From Hydrangea macrophylla (taxonomy: Eukaryota; Streptophyta; Magnoliopsida; Cornales; Hydrangeaceae), in contig CM066987.1 of the NCBI GenBank assembly GCA_033977485.1, positions 73,605,088 to 73,669,087 of the forward strand: a stretch of DNA of 64,000 nucleotides, read 5' to 3'. Position numbers and translations under genes: made by a program. Within the stretch, counting starts at the first letter, position 1. Each line of letters opens with the position of its first letter. This document shows, in pieces, positions 21,615 through 32,239 of this stretch. The notes below the pieces were generated by a model, which had not been told where the DNA came from, searched no databases, and saw only the letters and a list, made by a program, of their open reading frames with translations.

Positions 21615-22324
21615 TTTTTTTTTTTTCGGAAAATGGTTAATCAATAGAAAGAAAAAGCCAAGCGGCACTATACAAAAGATACAAGGGGCAAACCCCAGGA
21701 TATAAAATGAGCACACAAAATTGGCCTCAAGCCAAAGCAACAAAAGATGGAGGTTTATCAAAGCCCAACCCTAGATAAGGATCCATCTCCAAAATACAAC
21801 AAAAGCCAAAGCCTAATGCCTAAAAAGGCATACAGAACAAAGAACAGTAGACCTCAACAAGGCAACGACTAAAAAATAAAAAATAAAAAAATAGAAAATA
21901 AAAAAAAAATAAATAAATAAAAAAAACACCCTTATGGAGTAAAGTTCCATCTATCAGTGTACTGAGGAAGTTGAGGGTCATTCTTCCATTTCATCTGTAT
22001 TTGTTGGGATATTTGAAGACAAATCTCATGAAATATTCTTTCCTTAGTTTTAGATCCAGTGTTGAAGCTGCGAGCATTCCTCTCCTTCCAAATGTTGTAA
22101 ACCGTCAAACCTAGGCACATTCTAGGAATAATATGCCTAGGAGTTTCCTTGTTCCATTTGTCCGCTGTCCAAAGCACAAGAGCATCCCATGAGGTGTTGG
22201 CATATAAGATACCCAACCTGTTAAGAACCCCCTGCCACACAAAGGAAGTATAAGAACAATTGAAAAACAAGTGGTCATGGGATTCCAAATTTTTGTGGCA
22301 AAAAACACAAGCAAAATGGGTATC
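21615..22324 (-). mobile_element. 5'-truncated LINE, 710 bp
   Basis: A minus-strand LINE 3' end with a 10-bp duplication TTATAAACTT (21605-21614, 22325-22334). Its 3' UTR has the hairpin variant GGGGCAAACCCC (21685-21696), in which only the loop differs from the other copies. A low-complexity A-rich tract lies at 21868-21928. Confidence 0.9.
21932..22324 (-). pseudogene. LINE ORF2 terminal fragment (zf-RVT)
   Basis: About 130 codons, open to the stop at 21932: FACVFCHKNLESHDHLFFNCSYTSFVW is the zinc-binding zf-RVT core, followed by the RMCLGLTVYNIWKERNARSF helix and the end of ORF2 (TDRWNFTP). It lacks all catalytic domains. Confidence 0.85.
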
Positions 22325-22531
22325 TTATAAACTTAAAGCTTCTAAAACTAGGTTTTGGAGTTTTGAGAGACCAAAATGGGTTTCGGCACTCGGAATGACA
22401 CAGGACCAGAATCTAAACTTCACACTCATCTAAATAGACTAATAGCAAGAAACGAATCGCAATTCTGATTCACAGATTACAAGTCAGACGTGAATATGCA
22501 AATTCGTAGAAATAAGTCTTCTAAAACTATG
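22325..22531. repeat. Satellite, HOR unit B
   Basis: Matches 18003-18215 of unit A with very few differences. It ends at the target AAGTCTTCTAAAACTATG (22514-22531), which is duplicated at 24396-24413. Confidence 0.9.
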
Positions 22532-24100
22532 ATAGTGTTAGTTGGAGGTTTTTAGTGGACTTAATTAACGTGCTTGGATTTCCCCCCAAAATGCAAACTT
22601 GGATTAAAAAGTGTGTGACTAGTCCCAAATACTCCATCAATTTTAATGGGGATCCTATTGGGTACTTTGATGGTGCTAAAGGTCTAAGACAAGGTGACCC
22701 CCTCTCCCCTTATCTGTTTGTCCTTGTGATGGATACTTTAAGTCAATTACTTAAACACAACATACAAGAATCTACCCAATTTAAATTTCATTGGAAGTGT
22801 GATAAACTGAGTATATCCCATCTTTGCTTCGCTGATGATCTCTTATTACTTTTTTATGGCAATGAAGACTCAGCTCAACTCATGAAAACCACTCTTACTC
22901 AATTCTATGAGCTTACTGGTTTAATAACTAACACTAGTAAGAGTTGTTTATTTACTTCGGGTATTGAGGATAATGTTGTTAACTCCATTTGCAACATCTT
23001 ACAAGTCACTATTGGATCCCTCCCTCTTAAGTATCTAGGTGTCCCCCTCATAACATCTAGACTTAAGAAAGGGGATTGCAATGAACTTATAAATAAAATC
23101 AGCTCTAGAATAACGTCCTGGACCTCTAAATGCCTTTCCTATGCGGGTCGTTTACAATTGATTCAATCAGTCCTTGCAGGTATTCAAAACTATTGGTCTG
23201 GTATGTTCATTCTTCCCAAGAGTGTGATTAAGGAAGTCGAGAAACTTTTAAGGAGATTTCTTTGGTCTGGGGGCGTTGAGAAAGGCCATGGGGCTAAGGT
23301 GGCTTGGGACATCGTTTGTACCCCCAAAGAGGAAGGGGGTTTGGGTTTGAAAAATCTTGTCCAACTCAATAAAGTTATGAACTTAAAACATATTTGGTCC
23401 CTTTTCTCTCCGGGAAACCGCTCTCTTTGGACTGATTGGGTGCATACGTATCTACTTAAAGAGAAAAGTTTTTGGACGGGACCACATGCACGACTTCCCT
23501 TCCCCCTCTGAGAACAATGATAAAATCATGTGGATTCCCTCTTCAAATGGGAAATTTAAACTTGTTCATACTTGGGACCGCCTGAGAGATAATCGCCCCC
23601 CTGTTCCGTGGCATCGTCTCATCTGGTTCCCTGGCAATATCCCTAGACATAGTTTCATATCTTGGTTGGCTATTCTTAACAGGTTATCTACTCATGACAG
23701 GATCTTCCCCTTCACTCCCGGGCCTTTGGCTTGTGTTTTATGCCACCAAGGTATGGAAACACATGATCATTTATTTTTTGGTTGTTCATTCTCTTCTTTT
23801 ATTTGGCAGGGCTTACTGCACCGTTTGGAGATTGCTGACAACTCTAGCCATTGGAGCTCTCGTGTGGATTGGGCTACTAGGACTTGGAAGACGAATACTC
23901 CCAACCACATCATTCCAAAAATGTGCCTTGGCTTGGCAGTCTACAACATTTGGACAGAAAGGAATTCTCGTACATTCAAGCTTGAAGCCAACACAAAAGA
24001 AAGAATCCTTGCAGAGATCTACCTACAGCTTAAGTTACAAATCCAAATCAAGTGGAGAAATGATCCTCATCTACCTACCTACGTTGCTAGATGGAATTAA
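22532..24100 (+). pseudogene. LINE ORF2 fragment, internally deleted
   Basis: Encodes RT from DSVSW through GLRQGDPLSPYLF and FADDLLLLFYG, then the post-RT region. An internal deletion of about 272 bases after KEKSFW (near 23477) shifts the frame, giving a stop at 23511. The remaining C-terminus is open from about 23480 to 24100 (MHDFPSPSENN..., zf-RVT CVLCHQGMETHDHLFFGC, ending VARWN). It does not share the LINE F one-base frameshift, so the two copies were damaged independently. Confidence 0.88.
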
Positions 24101-24395
24101 TTTGTATCTATTATAATTTAAGCTCAGCTTGGCCCCTCGTCTGTGTATGGAGGTCTGGCTAGTGTTGCTGTTTTTGCGTGTGCCCCTGCTTTTCCTGTCT
24201 TTCTTTTAGGGGATTTCACGTGATTGGGTGGGTCGTTTTCTTGGTTCTTAGCCTCAGAATGCCTCCCATCCGTCGTTGCTTTGTATTGATTCTTTTGTTT
24301 GCGCTGATTGTTTACCCTGGGGTATGCCCCTTGATTTTTTGTATAGTGCCGGTTGGCTTTTTCTTTTATTGATTCGCCCTTTCCCGAAAAAAAAA
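22532..24395 (+). mobile_element. 5'-truncated LINE, near-identical to LINE F
   Basis: A plus-strand LINE with an 18-bp duplication AAGTCTTCTAAAACTATG (22514-22531, 24396-24413) and hairpin GGGGTATGCCCC (24319-24330). It starts in the RT domain at DSVSWRFLVDL. The sequence is almost the same as LINE F, but about 272 bases are missing after 23477. Confidence 0.92.
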
Positions 24396-24558
24396 AAGTC
24401 TTCTAAAACTATGTTTTGGTATTTTAAGGGACAAAAATGGGTTTCAGCACACGGAATGACATGGGACAAGAATCTAAACTTCATACTAACCTAAATATAC
24501 TTGTAGGAAGAAACGACACATAATTTTCGATTCACAGATTGCAAGTTTTTTTCGGAAA

Positions 24559-24601
<43 letters not shown>

Positions 24602-25580
24602 TTGCAAGTTAGACGCAAATATGTAAATTCATAGACTTAAGCCTTCTAAAACTAAGTTTTGGGGTTTTGAGAGACCCAAATTAGTTTCGGCACTCGGAAT
24701 GACATATGACCAGAACCTAAACTTCAAGCTAAACTTCAAGCTCACCTAAATATGCTTGAAGGAATAAATTACATGCAAATCCGATTTTCGAAAAAAAGAC
24801 GTGCAATTTGGCTTTTTTCTTCATTCACCAATTTCTGAAAAAAAAAAAAAAAAAAAAGACATGCAATTCCGATTCACGAATTACAAGTTAGACTTGAATA
24901 CGCAAATTAATGACTTAAGCCTTCTGGCACTCGCATTGACATGGGATAGAAATTTACACATCATACTCACTTGATTAAACTTGAAGGAAGAAACGACATG
25001 CAATTTCGATTCACGGATTGCAAGTTATACGCGAAAGCATAAATTCATAGACTTATTAAGCATTATAAACCAAATATTTGGTGTTTTGAGAGACCAAATT
25101 GGGTTTCGGCATTCGGAATGACACGAGAACGGATCCTAAATAGACTTGTAGGAAGAAACGACACGGAATTATAATTCACGGATTGCAAGTTAGAGGCAAA
25201 TATGCAAATTTATAGACATAAGCCTTCTAAAACTATGTTTTGGGGTTTTGAGAGACCAAAATTAGTTTCGGCACTCAGAATGACATATGACAAGAACCTA
25301 AACTTCAAGGTAACCTAAATATACTTGAAGGAAGAAATGACATGAAAATCCAATTTTCGAAAAAAAATACATGTAATTTGGCTTTTTTTATTCATTCACA
25401 AATTTTCGAAAAAAAAAGACAAGCATTCCCGATTCACGAATTACAAGTTAGACTTGAATACGCAAATTATAGACTTAAGCCTTCTAAAACTATGTTTTTT
25501 TGTTTTTGAGAGACCAAAAATGGTTTTGGCACTCGCACTGACATGGGATAGAAATTTACACATCTTACTCACCTGAATAA
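24396..25580. repeat. Satellite, HOR unit B, with micro-insertions
   Basis: Matches 18198-19325 of unit A at about 99% by eye, including the two modified monomers (24771-24868, 25339-25430). The unit-B-only insertion is at 24548-24598. The block ends at ACTCACCTGAATAA, where LINE B entered; the sequence resumes at 56513. Confidence 0.9.
24536..24610 (-). repeat. Very short LINE insertion with 12-bp TSD
   Basis: AGATTGCAAGTT (24536-24547 and 24599-24610) flanks only 51 bases: T5CGGAAAC followed by a long A run. T-CGGAAA is the reverse of the LINE end TTTCCGAAAA. It is absent from the equivalent site in unit A (18341), so it came after the HOR duplication. The length of the A run may be affected by assembly. 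Confidence 0.6.
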
Positions 25581-25634
25581 CACATCCTACCTCTCTCTAG
25601 AATTTTGTTAATCTTGGGTTTCATCATCCCCAGT

Positions 25635-26239
25635 TGATACGAACTCCGCCCACGAAGTGAAGGAACCCGTATGAAATTTGTTCCCAGATCGTTTCTCTAA
25701 GATAGGAATGGATGGTAAGTGATGACGCCACAAACAGTTGTGGAAGACTGCTTGATAAGTCGGAGTTAGAACGCCACAGATAGAAATCTGATAAGTTCAA
25801 AGAGTTCTAAAAGAACCAAAGAGGTTTACTCTCACTCAAAATGATTTTATTCAGAACTGATTTGCTTATGATGGATACATCCCCTTTTATAACTGAATTA
25901 CAAAGACAACTACAATAATAACAAGCAGTTACAATAAAGTAAGTAGTTGGAAGCTAAAATTAATGACAGGTAGTTGGCAGTTGGCAAGTAGCATCTTCAA
26001 ATCATCTTCCAAATGCCAAAAACGTCCATTACACCTAATCAGCTCCTTCTATGGCCTGGATAACATTAGTCAACCCCTTATCATTATGTGGTCCCATCTT
26101 GGCCTTCACTACTTTGGAGTTAGCCCAAACTTCGTGGATCAGCCCATTAACTGCTTCTTTGAACTGTTTAGCCCTTGCCCTTGTAATTGGTCCAACTGGG
26201 ACTTGTAATGGATCCTTTGGTGCTCCTTGATTCCCATCA
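25635..26239 (-). repeat. Gypsy II 3' LTR
   Basis: 605 bp; in element sense TGATGGGAATC to GAGTTCGTATCA. The polyprotein stop lies inside at 26035, so about 68 codons belong to the LTR. Confidence 0.93.
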
Positions 26240-29200
26240 TTCCCTCCCTCTTGGAAAGGATTTGTCCTCAAATCATCACCTACATCAAAAGGACTTAAAT
26301 CAGTGACATTGAATGTAGCACTAACATTGTACTCACCTGGCAAATCCAACTTGTATGCATTGTCATTGATACGCTCCAGAACTTGAAAAGGGCCATCGCC
26401 CCTCGGAAGTAGCTTAGAACGCCTTTGCGCTGGGAATCTTTCTTTCCTTAGGTGCAACCAAACCCAATCTCCAGGTTCAAAAATCAGTTGTCGGCGCCCT
26501 TTATTTGCCTGTTTTTCATATTGCTCTGTCCTCCTCTCGATGTTGAGCTTTGCTTTCTCATGTACCTGCTTAACAAATTCAGCCTTTTTCTTTCCATCCA
26601 AGTTAACACATTCAGATAAAGGTAATGGAGTTAAATCCAATGGAGTTAAAGGATTAAAACCATAAACAATTTCAAATGGTGAAAACTTAGTAGCAGAATG
26701 AACATAACGATTATAAGCAAACTCAACATGCGGTAAACATTCTTCCCAAGTTTTGATGTTCTTTTGAATAATGGCCCTCAACAAAGTAGACAAAGACCTG
26801 TTTACTACTTCAGTTTGACCATCAGTTTGTGGATGACAAGTAGTAGAGAACAATAACTTAGTTCCTAACTTACACCACAAGGTCTTCCAAAAGTAACTTA
26901 AGAACTTAGCATCTCTATCTGAAACTATGGTCCGAGGCATTCCATGCAATCTCACAATCTCTCTAAAGAACAAGTCAGCAACATGTGAAGCATCATCAGT
27001 TTTGTGACATGGAATAAAATGTGCCATTTTAGAAAATCGATCCACAACCACAAAAACTGAATCTCTACCTCGTTTTGACCTAGGTAAACCTAACACAAAG
27101 TCCATCGAGATATCAATCCAAGGTGCATTAGGAACGGGCAGTGGTGTGTATAAACCATGGGGTTGCACTCGGGATTTTGCTTGCCTACACGTGACACACC
27201 TATCACAAATTCTCTCAACATCCCTTTTCATATGTGGCCAATAGAAATGTTCCTGCAACACAGCTAATGTTTTAACAATGCCAAAGTGCCCCATTAACCC
27301 TCCACCATGGGATTCCCTCACTAGCAACTCTCTCAAAGAACAATTAGGCACACACAACTTATTCTCTCGAAATAAGAAACCATCATGCCTAAAATACTTC
27401 CCACTAGCATTTTTCTCACAAGATTGATACTCAACATTGAAATCAGGATCACTGGCATATAATTCTTTAACATGTTCAAACCCAAGCAATTTAGCATCAA
27501 GAGTAGAGAGTAGGGTATACCTGCGGGAAAGTGCATCTGCAACAATGTTTTCCTTACCCTGTTTGTACCGAATGACGTATGGAAAAGTCTCTATGAACTC
27601 CACCCATCGTGCATGTCTCTTGTTCAGCTTGTGTTGGCCTTTCAAATGCTTCAAGGATTCATGATCAGTGTGAATCACAAACTCCTTAGGCCATAAGTAG
27701 TGCTGCCATGTCTCTAAAGCTCGAACCAATGCATACAACTCCTTGTCATAAGTAGGGTAGTTCAAGGCTTCCCCATTTAATTTCTCACTAAAGTATGCAA
27801 TTGGCCGTCCTTCTTGCATAAGAACAGCGCCGATCCCTAAACCTGAAGCATCACATTCAATTTCAAACATCTTTGAAAAGTTAGGTAAAGCCAATAAGGG
27901 TGCATTGGTTAGCTTTTGTTTGATCAACTGAAACGCCTTCTCTTGTTCTTCACCCCATTTGAACCCAACATTCTTTTTGATGACTTCAGTGAGTGGTGCG
28001 GCTATGTTGCTGAAATCTTTCACAAACCGCCGGTAAAAACTAGCAAGTCCGTGAAAACTTCGAACATTTCCTACACTTGCGGGACTTGGCCAATCTTGTA
28101 TTGCCCGCACTTTCTCTTCATCAACCTGTATACCTTGTGCACTAACAACAAATCCCAGAAATACAAGTTTATCGGTGCCAAAAGTACACTTTTTCAAATT
28201 AGCAAATAACTTTTCTTCCCTAAGCACATCTAAAACAGATTTCAAATGTACTTCATGATCAACCAAGTTTTTGCTATAAATGAGGATATCATCAAAGTAG
28301 ACAACAACAAATTTGCCTATAAATGCACGCAAAACATGGTTCATAAGTCTCATAAAAGTGCTTGGAGCATTAGTCAAACCAAAAGGCATAACTAACCACT
28401 CATATAAACCATATTTTGTTTTAAATGCAGTTTTCCATTCATCTCCTTCTTTCATTCGAATTTGATGATAACCACTTTTTAAATCAATCTTAGAAAACAC
28501 ACAAGAACCATGAAGCTCATCTATCATATCATCTAAACGAGGGATAGGATGGCGATACTTTACCGTTATGTTATTGATGGCTCGACAGTCAACACACATT
28601 CTCCATGTCCCATCCTTCTTAGGTACTAACAGCACTGGAACTGCACATGGACTCATGCTTTCCCTTACGTACCCCTTTTCCATCAATTCACTAACCTGCC
28701 TTTGAAGTTCCTTTGTCTCCTCTGGATTACTTCTATAGGCTGGTTTGTTTGGAATAGTTGCTCCGGGCACGAAATCAATACAATGCTCAATCCCTCGGAT
28801 TGGTGGTAAACCATGGGGTGTTTCCTCGGGAAAAACATCCTCATAATCCTGCAAAAGAGTCACAATAGAACTAGGCAAAGAGGGGTTAAGTTCGTTAGTG
28901 TTCAAAAATGCCTCCTTGTATAAAAGTACAAGTATAGGCTGATTTGAAAACAACGCTCTTTTTATCTCACTCGCTCTTGCATAAAAATTCTTTTGTTTTC
29001 CCTCTTTTTTTCTCTCAATGACTTCACCTTTCTTTTCTTTTTCTCTCTCAATTTTCTCGATTTCTCTCTTTTTTTCACTCTCTTTTTGCATCCTCACTTG
29101 ATCCTCATAAACCTGTTTTGGTGTCAATGGAACAAGAGTGATTGGTTTTTGATTGAGTACAAAAGAGTATTTGTTGGTGAATCCATCATGCTTGACTCGC

Positions 29201-30738
29201 CGATCGAATTGCCATGGGCGGCCCAACAGTAAATGTCCTGCTTGCATCGGGACTACATCACACAAAACTTCATCTTCATATTTTCCGATGCGGAAAGAAA
29301 CCATCACCTGTTTAGTAACTCTTATTTCTCCAGAATCATTGAGCCATTGCAATTTATAAGGCCGGGGGTGTGTAATTGTTGGCAGCCCTAATTTCTCCAC
29401 CATCGTAGTGCTAGCAGCATTTGTACAACTTCCTCCATCAATAATCACACTACACACCTTGTTTTGCACATGGCATCGAGTATGAAAGATATTTTCTCGC
29501 TGCACCTCTTCCTCTTCTTTAGCCTGCATACTCAAAGCCCTCCTTGTTACCAACAAATCACCATGAACTGCGTACTCCTCACAACCCACGTCCTCCAATG
29601 GTGGCATAGAGTCGGTATCATCTTCATCCTCGGTCTCAATTTCACCATCATCTCGCAACACCATAACCCTTTTGTTTGGACATTGGCTTGCTATATGACC
29701 CCTGCCTTGGCATTTAAAACACTTGATATCACGATTTCGAGTATTGGAAGAATCAGTCTTTTCTTGATTCGCATGGCTAGCCTTTTCTTGCATTTGTTCA
29801 GTCTTGGGTTTAGCCGCGACTTGCTTTTCTTCCTTTTGCACGAAATGCGGCTTCCAAGAACTCGAGGTAGGATTACGTCGTGCGTTGCTGCCCCCCCTCT
29901 TGAGTTGGCGCTCAATCTTGACAGCCACGTGTACCATATCCTCCAGTTCCACATAATGCTGTAATTCCACCAAATTGGCAATTTCTCGGTTCAAACCTCC
30001 CAAAAACCTAGCCATAGTTGCCTCCCGGTCCTCCTCTACATTTGCTCGGATCATAGCCATTTCCATTTCCTGATAATAATCATCTACACTCCGGGTACCT
30101 TGTCTAAGGCCTTGCAATTTCTGGTACAACTCCCGGTAGTAATGGCTTGGCACAAATCGCCTCCTCATCACGGTTTTCATTTCTTCCCACGTCTCAATGG
30201 GTCGATCTCTATTTCTTCTCCTGTTTATCACCAATTGATCCCACCAAACAATAGCATAGTCAGAAAACTCAATGGCTGCAAGTTTGACCTTTTTAAGCTC
30301 AGAATAGTTGTGACATTCAAACACCAATTCCACCTTCCTTTCCCATTCAAGATAAACCTCTGGATCATTTTTACCTTGAAATGACGGAATCTGCATCTTA
30401 ATACTACCCAAATTGTTATCTTCCCTATTCCTAGCTTCTCTAAACCGCCCACCATTTCTCCTATTGTGGATATTTGGATCCCCATCATCTTCCTCACCAA
30501 ACCCTTCCCCAAAGTATCCTTCCTCTTCATGAACTCTCTCCCTTCTTTGTGCATTAGGAGCAATTCGTGGCTGCCCCCGTTGTGTTCCCTCTTCTACCCT
30601 ATCCATCCTATCATGCAACTGCTCTAGTTCCGCCCTCATCATCCGTCTCATTTCTCCCATTAAAGCTTGGATTTGCAGATTTGGAATAACCTGTTGTTGA
30701 TCTTCTTCATTTGGGTTTTTATCTTGGTTTAGAGCCAT
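26035..30738 (-). CDS. Gypsy II gag-pol polyprotein, intact, 1567 residues
   Basis: A single frame from the ATG at 30738. Gag is about residues 110-280; the zinc knuckle [14 protein letters not shown] is at 340-353. Retropepsin has IIDGGSCTN with Asp434. RT spans about 680-860 with YFDD at 814-817. RNase H has Asp963, Glu1000, Asp1025 and Asp1068. Integrase has the HHCC zinc site (His1144, His1151, Cys1181, Cys1184) and the catalytic triad Asp1213, Asp1274, Glu1310. There is no classical chromodomain; residues about 1513-1546 ([26 protein letters not shown]) fit the CR motif that CRM elements carry at the integrase end and that is thought to guide centromeric insertion. One polyprotein without a frameshift between gag and pol is usual for chromoviruses. 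Confidence 0.92.
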   Translation of the reverse strand: MALNQDKNPNEEDQQQVIPNLQIQALMGEMRRMMRAELEQLHDRMDRVEEGTQRGQPRIAPNAQRRERVHEEEGYFGEGFGEEDDGDPNIHNRRNGGRFREARNREDNNLGSIKMQIPSFQGKNDPEVYLEWERKVELVFECHNYSELKKVKLAAIEFSDYAIVWWDQLVINRRRNRDRPIETWEEMKTVMRRRFVPSHYYRELYQKLQGLRQGTRSVDDYYQEMEMAMIRANVEEDREATMARFLGGLNREIANLVELQHYVELEDMVHVAVKIERQLKRGGSNARRNPTSSSWKPHFVQKEEKQVAAKPKTEQMQEKASHANQEKTDSSNTRNRDIKCFKCQGRGHIASQCPNKRVMVLRDDGEIETEDEDDTDSMPPLEDVGCEEYAVHGDLLVTRRALSMQAKEEEEVQRENIFHTRCHVQNKVCSVIIDGGSCTNAASTTMVEKLGLPTITHPRPYKLQWLNDSGEIRVTKQVMVSFRIGKYEDEVLCDVVPMQAGHLLLGRPWQFDRRVKHDGFTNKYSFVLNQKPITLVPLTPKQVYEDQVRMQKESEKKREIEKIEREKEKKGEVIERKKEGKQKNFYARASEIKRALFSNQPILVLLYKEAFLNTNELNPSLPSSIVTLLQDYEDVFPEETPHGLPPIRGIEHCIDFVPGATIPNKPAYRSNPEETKELQRQVSELMEKGYVRESMSPCAVPVLLVPKKDGTWRMCVDCRAINNITVKYRHPIPRLDDMIDELHGSCVFSKIDLKSGYHQIRMKEGDEWKTAFKTKYGLYEWLVMPFGLTNAPSTFMRLMNHVLRAFIGKFVVVYFDDILIYSKNLVDHEVHLKSVLDVLREEKLFANLKKCTFGTDKLVFLGFVVSAQGIQVDEEKVRAIQDWPSPASVGNVRSFHGLASFYRRFVKDFSNIAAPLTEVIKKNVGFKWGEEQEKAFQLIKQKLTNAPLLALPNFSKMFEIECDASGLGIGAVLMQEGRPIAYFSEKLNGEALNYPTYDKELYALVRALETWQHYLWPKEFVIHTDHESLKHLKGQHKLNKRHARWVEFIETFPYVIRYKQGKENIVADALSRRYTLLSTLDAKLLGFEHVKELYASDPDFNVEYQSCEKNASGKYFRHDGFLFRENKLCVPNCSLRELLVRESHGGGLMGHFGIVKTLAVLQEHFYWPHMKRDVERICDRCVTCRQAKSRVQPHGLYTPLPVPNAPWIDISMDFVLGLPRSKRGRDSVFVVVDRFSKMAHFIPCHKTDDASHVADLFFREIVRLHGMPRTIVSDRDAKFLSYFWKTLWCKLGTKLLFSTTCHPQTDGQTEVVNRSLSTLLRAIIQKNIKTWEECLPHVEFAYNRYVHSATKFSPFEIVYGFNPLTPLDLTPLPLSECVNLDGKKKAEFVKQVHEKAKLNIERRTEQYEKQANKGRRQLIFEPGDWVWLHLRKERFPAQRRSKLLPRGDGPFQVLERINDNAYKLDLPGEYNVSATFNVTDLSPFDVGDDLRTNPFQEGGNDGNQGAPKDPLQVPVGPITRARAKQFKEAVNGLIHEVWANSKVVKAKMGPHNDKGLTNVIQAIEGAD
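26240..26252 (-). other. Gypsy II polypurine tract
   Basis: Element strand AAGAGGGAGGGAA directly before the 3' LTR, the same layout as Gypsy I. Confidence 0.85.
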
Positions 30739-31124
30739 GATTCCTGCAAAAGTGGGTTAGAAACAGATTCTCACTCCCTCACGTGTTTCACTCAAGAAAT
30801 TTGGCTTTTACCCTCTAGTACGCTCACCTCTCTTGCCTTTTTCCACTCGTAGTAAATCTCGCTTGGTTCTTATCAAACTAATCAAACAAGAATCAGATTT
30901 CTTAGTAACAATCCCCACTCCCAAACTAGACCAATCGAATTTGGAAATTGAGAGCACGACTCAAACGAATGCGGAAGACTAGGTTTCCAATAGCACAAAA
31001 AATGGAATTTTCGGGAAAAATTTTTTTTTTTTTTTTTTCACACTATGGAGTAAGGTCAGATTTGGACTTCTTAGTCCCCAAATATTGTAAAACAAAAATA
31101 AAATTTTAAGCCGAGTTTTTGTAC

Positions 31125-31157
<33 letters not shown>

Positions 31158-31194
31158 GCTTACCGATCTCTTCTCTTCTTTCCTTTTCTTCTCT

Positions 31195-31233
<39 letters not shown>

Positions 31234-31529
31234 ACGTTCAATACAAGACCGATATGACCAATTTACCAAATACAGAACTACGAATCACTGAACTAGATGG
31301 CAGTGACACGAAAGGTACTGAAAAACAATACGAACAGTTTCAAAAACGATAGTGAAATAAGAAGTGCGAATCACAGATGGAGTCTTTTTTTTTTTTTTAA
31401 TCAAACACGAATATAAAACTGAATACGGGACAAGATCAAGCAGAACCTAGGTACTGATAAAGATAAAACTGAAGAACAAACAGAACCTACAGAAACACAA
31501 ATAAAGATAGTAACCTGACTTAGAGCCAG
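30739..31529 (-). other. Gypsy II 5' leader with long homopolymer tracts
   Basis: An untranslated leader of about 790 bases. It holds T runs at 31019-31039, 31125-31157 and 31197-31226 and a C/T-rich stretch between them. No protein-like frame is seen. The same leader recurs in the truncated copy at 59435-60229, with different T-run lengths. Confidence 0.7.
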
Positions 31530-31541
31530 GCTCTGATACCA
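31530..31541 (-). other. Gypsy II primer binding site (initiator Met tRNA)
   Basis: Element strand TGGTATCAGAGC two bases from the 5' LTR, complementary to the 3' end of initiator tRNA-Met. Confidence 0.9.
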
Positions 31542-31543
31542 AA

Positions 31544-32148
31544 TGATACGAACTCCGCCCACGAAGTGAAGGAACCCGTATGAAATTTGTTCCCAGATCG
31601 TTTCTCTAAGATAGGAATGGATGGTAAGTGATGACGCCACAAACAGTTGTGGAAGACTGCTTGATAAGTCGGAGTTAGAACGCCACAGATGGAAATCTGA
31701 TAAGTTCAAAGAGTTCTAAAAGAACCAAAGAGGTTTACTCTCACTCAAAATGATTTTATTCAGAACTGATTTGCTTATGATGGATACATCCCCTTTTATA
31801 ACTGAATTACAAAGACAACTACAATAATAACAAGCAGTTACAATAAAGTAAGTAGTTGGAAGCTAAAATTAATGACAGGTAGTTGGCAGTTGGCAAGTAG
31901 CATCTTCAAATCATCTTCCAAATGCCAAAAACGTCCATTACACCTAATCAGCTCCTTCTATGGCCTGGATAACATTAGTCAACCCCTTATCATTATGTGG
32001 TCCCATCTTGGCCTTCACTACTTTGGAGTTAGCCCAAACTTCGTGGATCAGCCCATTAACTGCTTCTTTGAACCGTTTAGCCATTGCCCTTGTAATTGGT
32101 CCAACTGGGACTTGTAATGGATCCTTTGGTGCTCCTTGATTCCCATCA
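31544..32148 (-). repeat. Gypsy II 5' LTR
   Basis: 605 bp, carrying the promoter of the element. It ends at 32148 against the duplication CCAGT and the rest of the LINE B 5' UTR. Confidence 0.93.
31790..31802 (-). promoter_or_regulatory. TATA box in the Gypsy II 5' LTR
   Basis: The element strand reads GTTATAAAAGGGG, a strong plant-type TATA box. Transcription would start some 30 bases further left, giving an RNA with the R region and the primer site downstream. The copy in the 3' LTR is at 25881-25893. Confidence 0.65.
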
Positions 32149-32153
32149 CCAGT

Positions 32154-32239
32154 TTTCTTCTGTTAAATCTCTCCCTCTCTTTATTTTCTCTTTCTTTTCT
32201 TCTCCATCTCTGTTTGTTTTGTTTTGTTAAGTGGAGGTC
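32154..32239 (+). other. LINE B 5' UTR, remainder
   Basis: A pyrimidine-rich leader (TCTCCCTCTCTTTATTTTC and similar) continuing from 25581-25634, like the LINE A leader. Confidence 0.6.

Larger units (their letters stand above)
25635..32148 (-). mobile_element. Gypsy II: intact CRM-like Ty3/Gypsy chromovirus
   Basis: A 6514-bp minus-strand element in the 5' UTR of LINE B. The LTRs are 605 bp each (25635-26239, 31544-32148) and differ at about three sites by eye. The 5-bp duplication is CCAGT (25630-25634, 32149-32153). Initiator Met primer site, purine tract, a TATA box and one uninterrupted gag-pol frame are all present, so it may be autonomous. The long T runs in the leader are the least certain sequence. 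Confidence 0.93.

Noticed and set aside
25581..25634. Short orphan repeat between satellite and the CRM LTR
   Set aside because: It matches the LINE 5' end with CTCTCTCTAGAA and continues at 32149 once Gypsy II is removed, so it is the first piece of LINE B.
31119..31352. A 77-codon plus frame rich in Phe
   Set aside because: It is a translation of long T runs in the Gypsy II leader.
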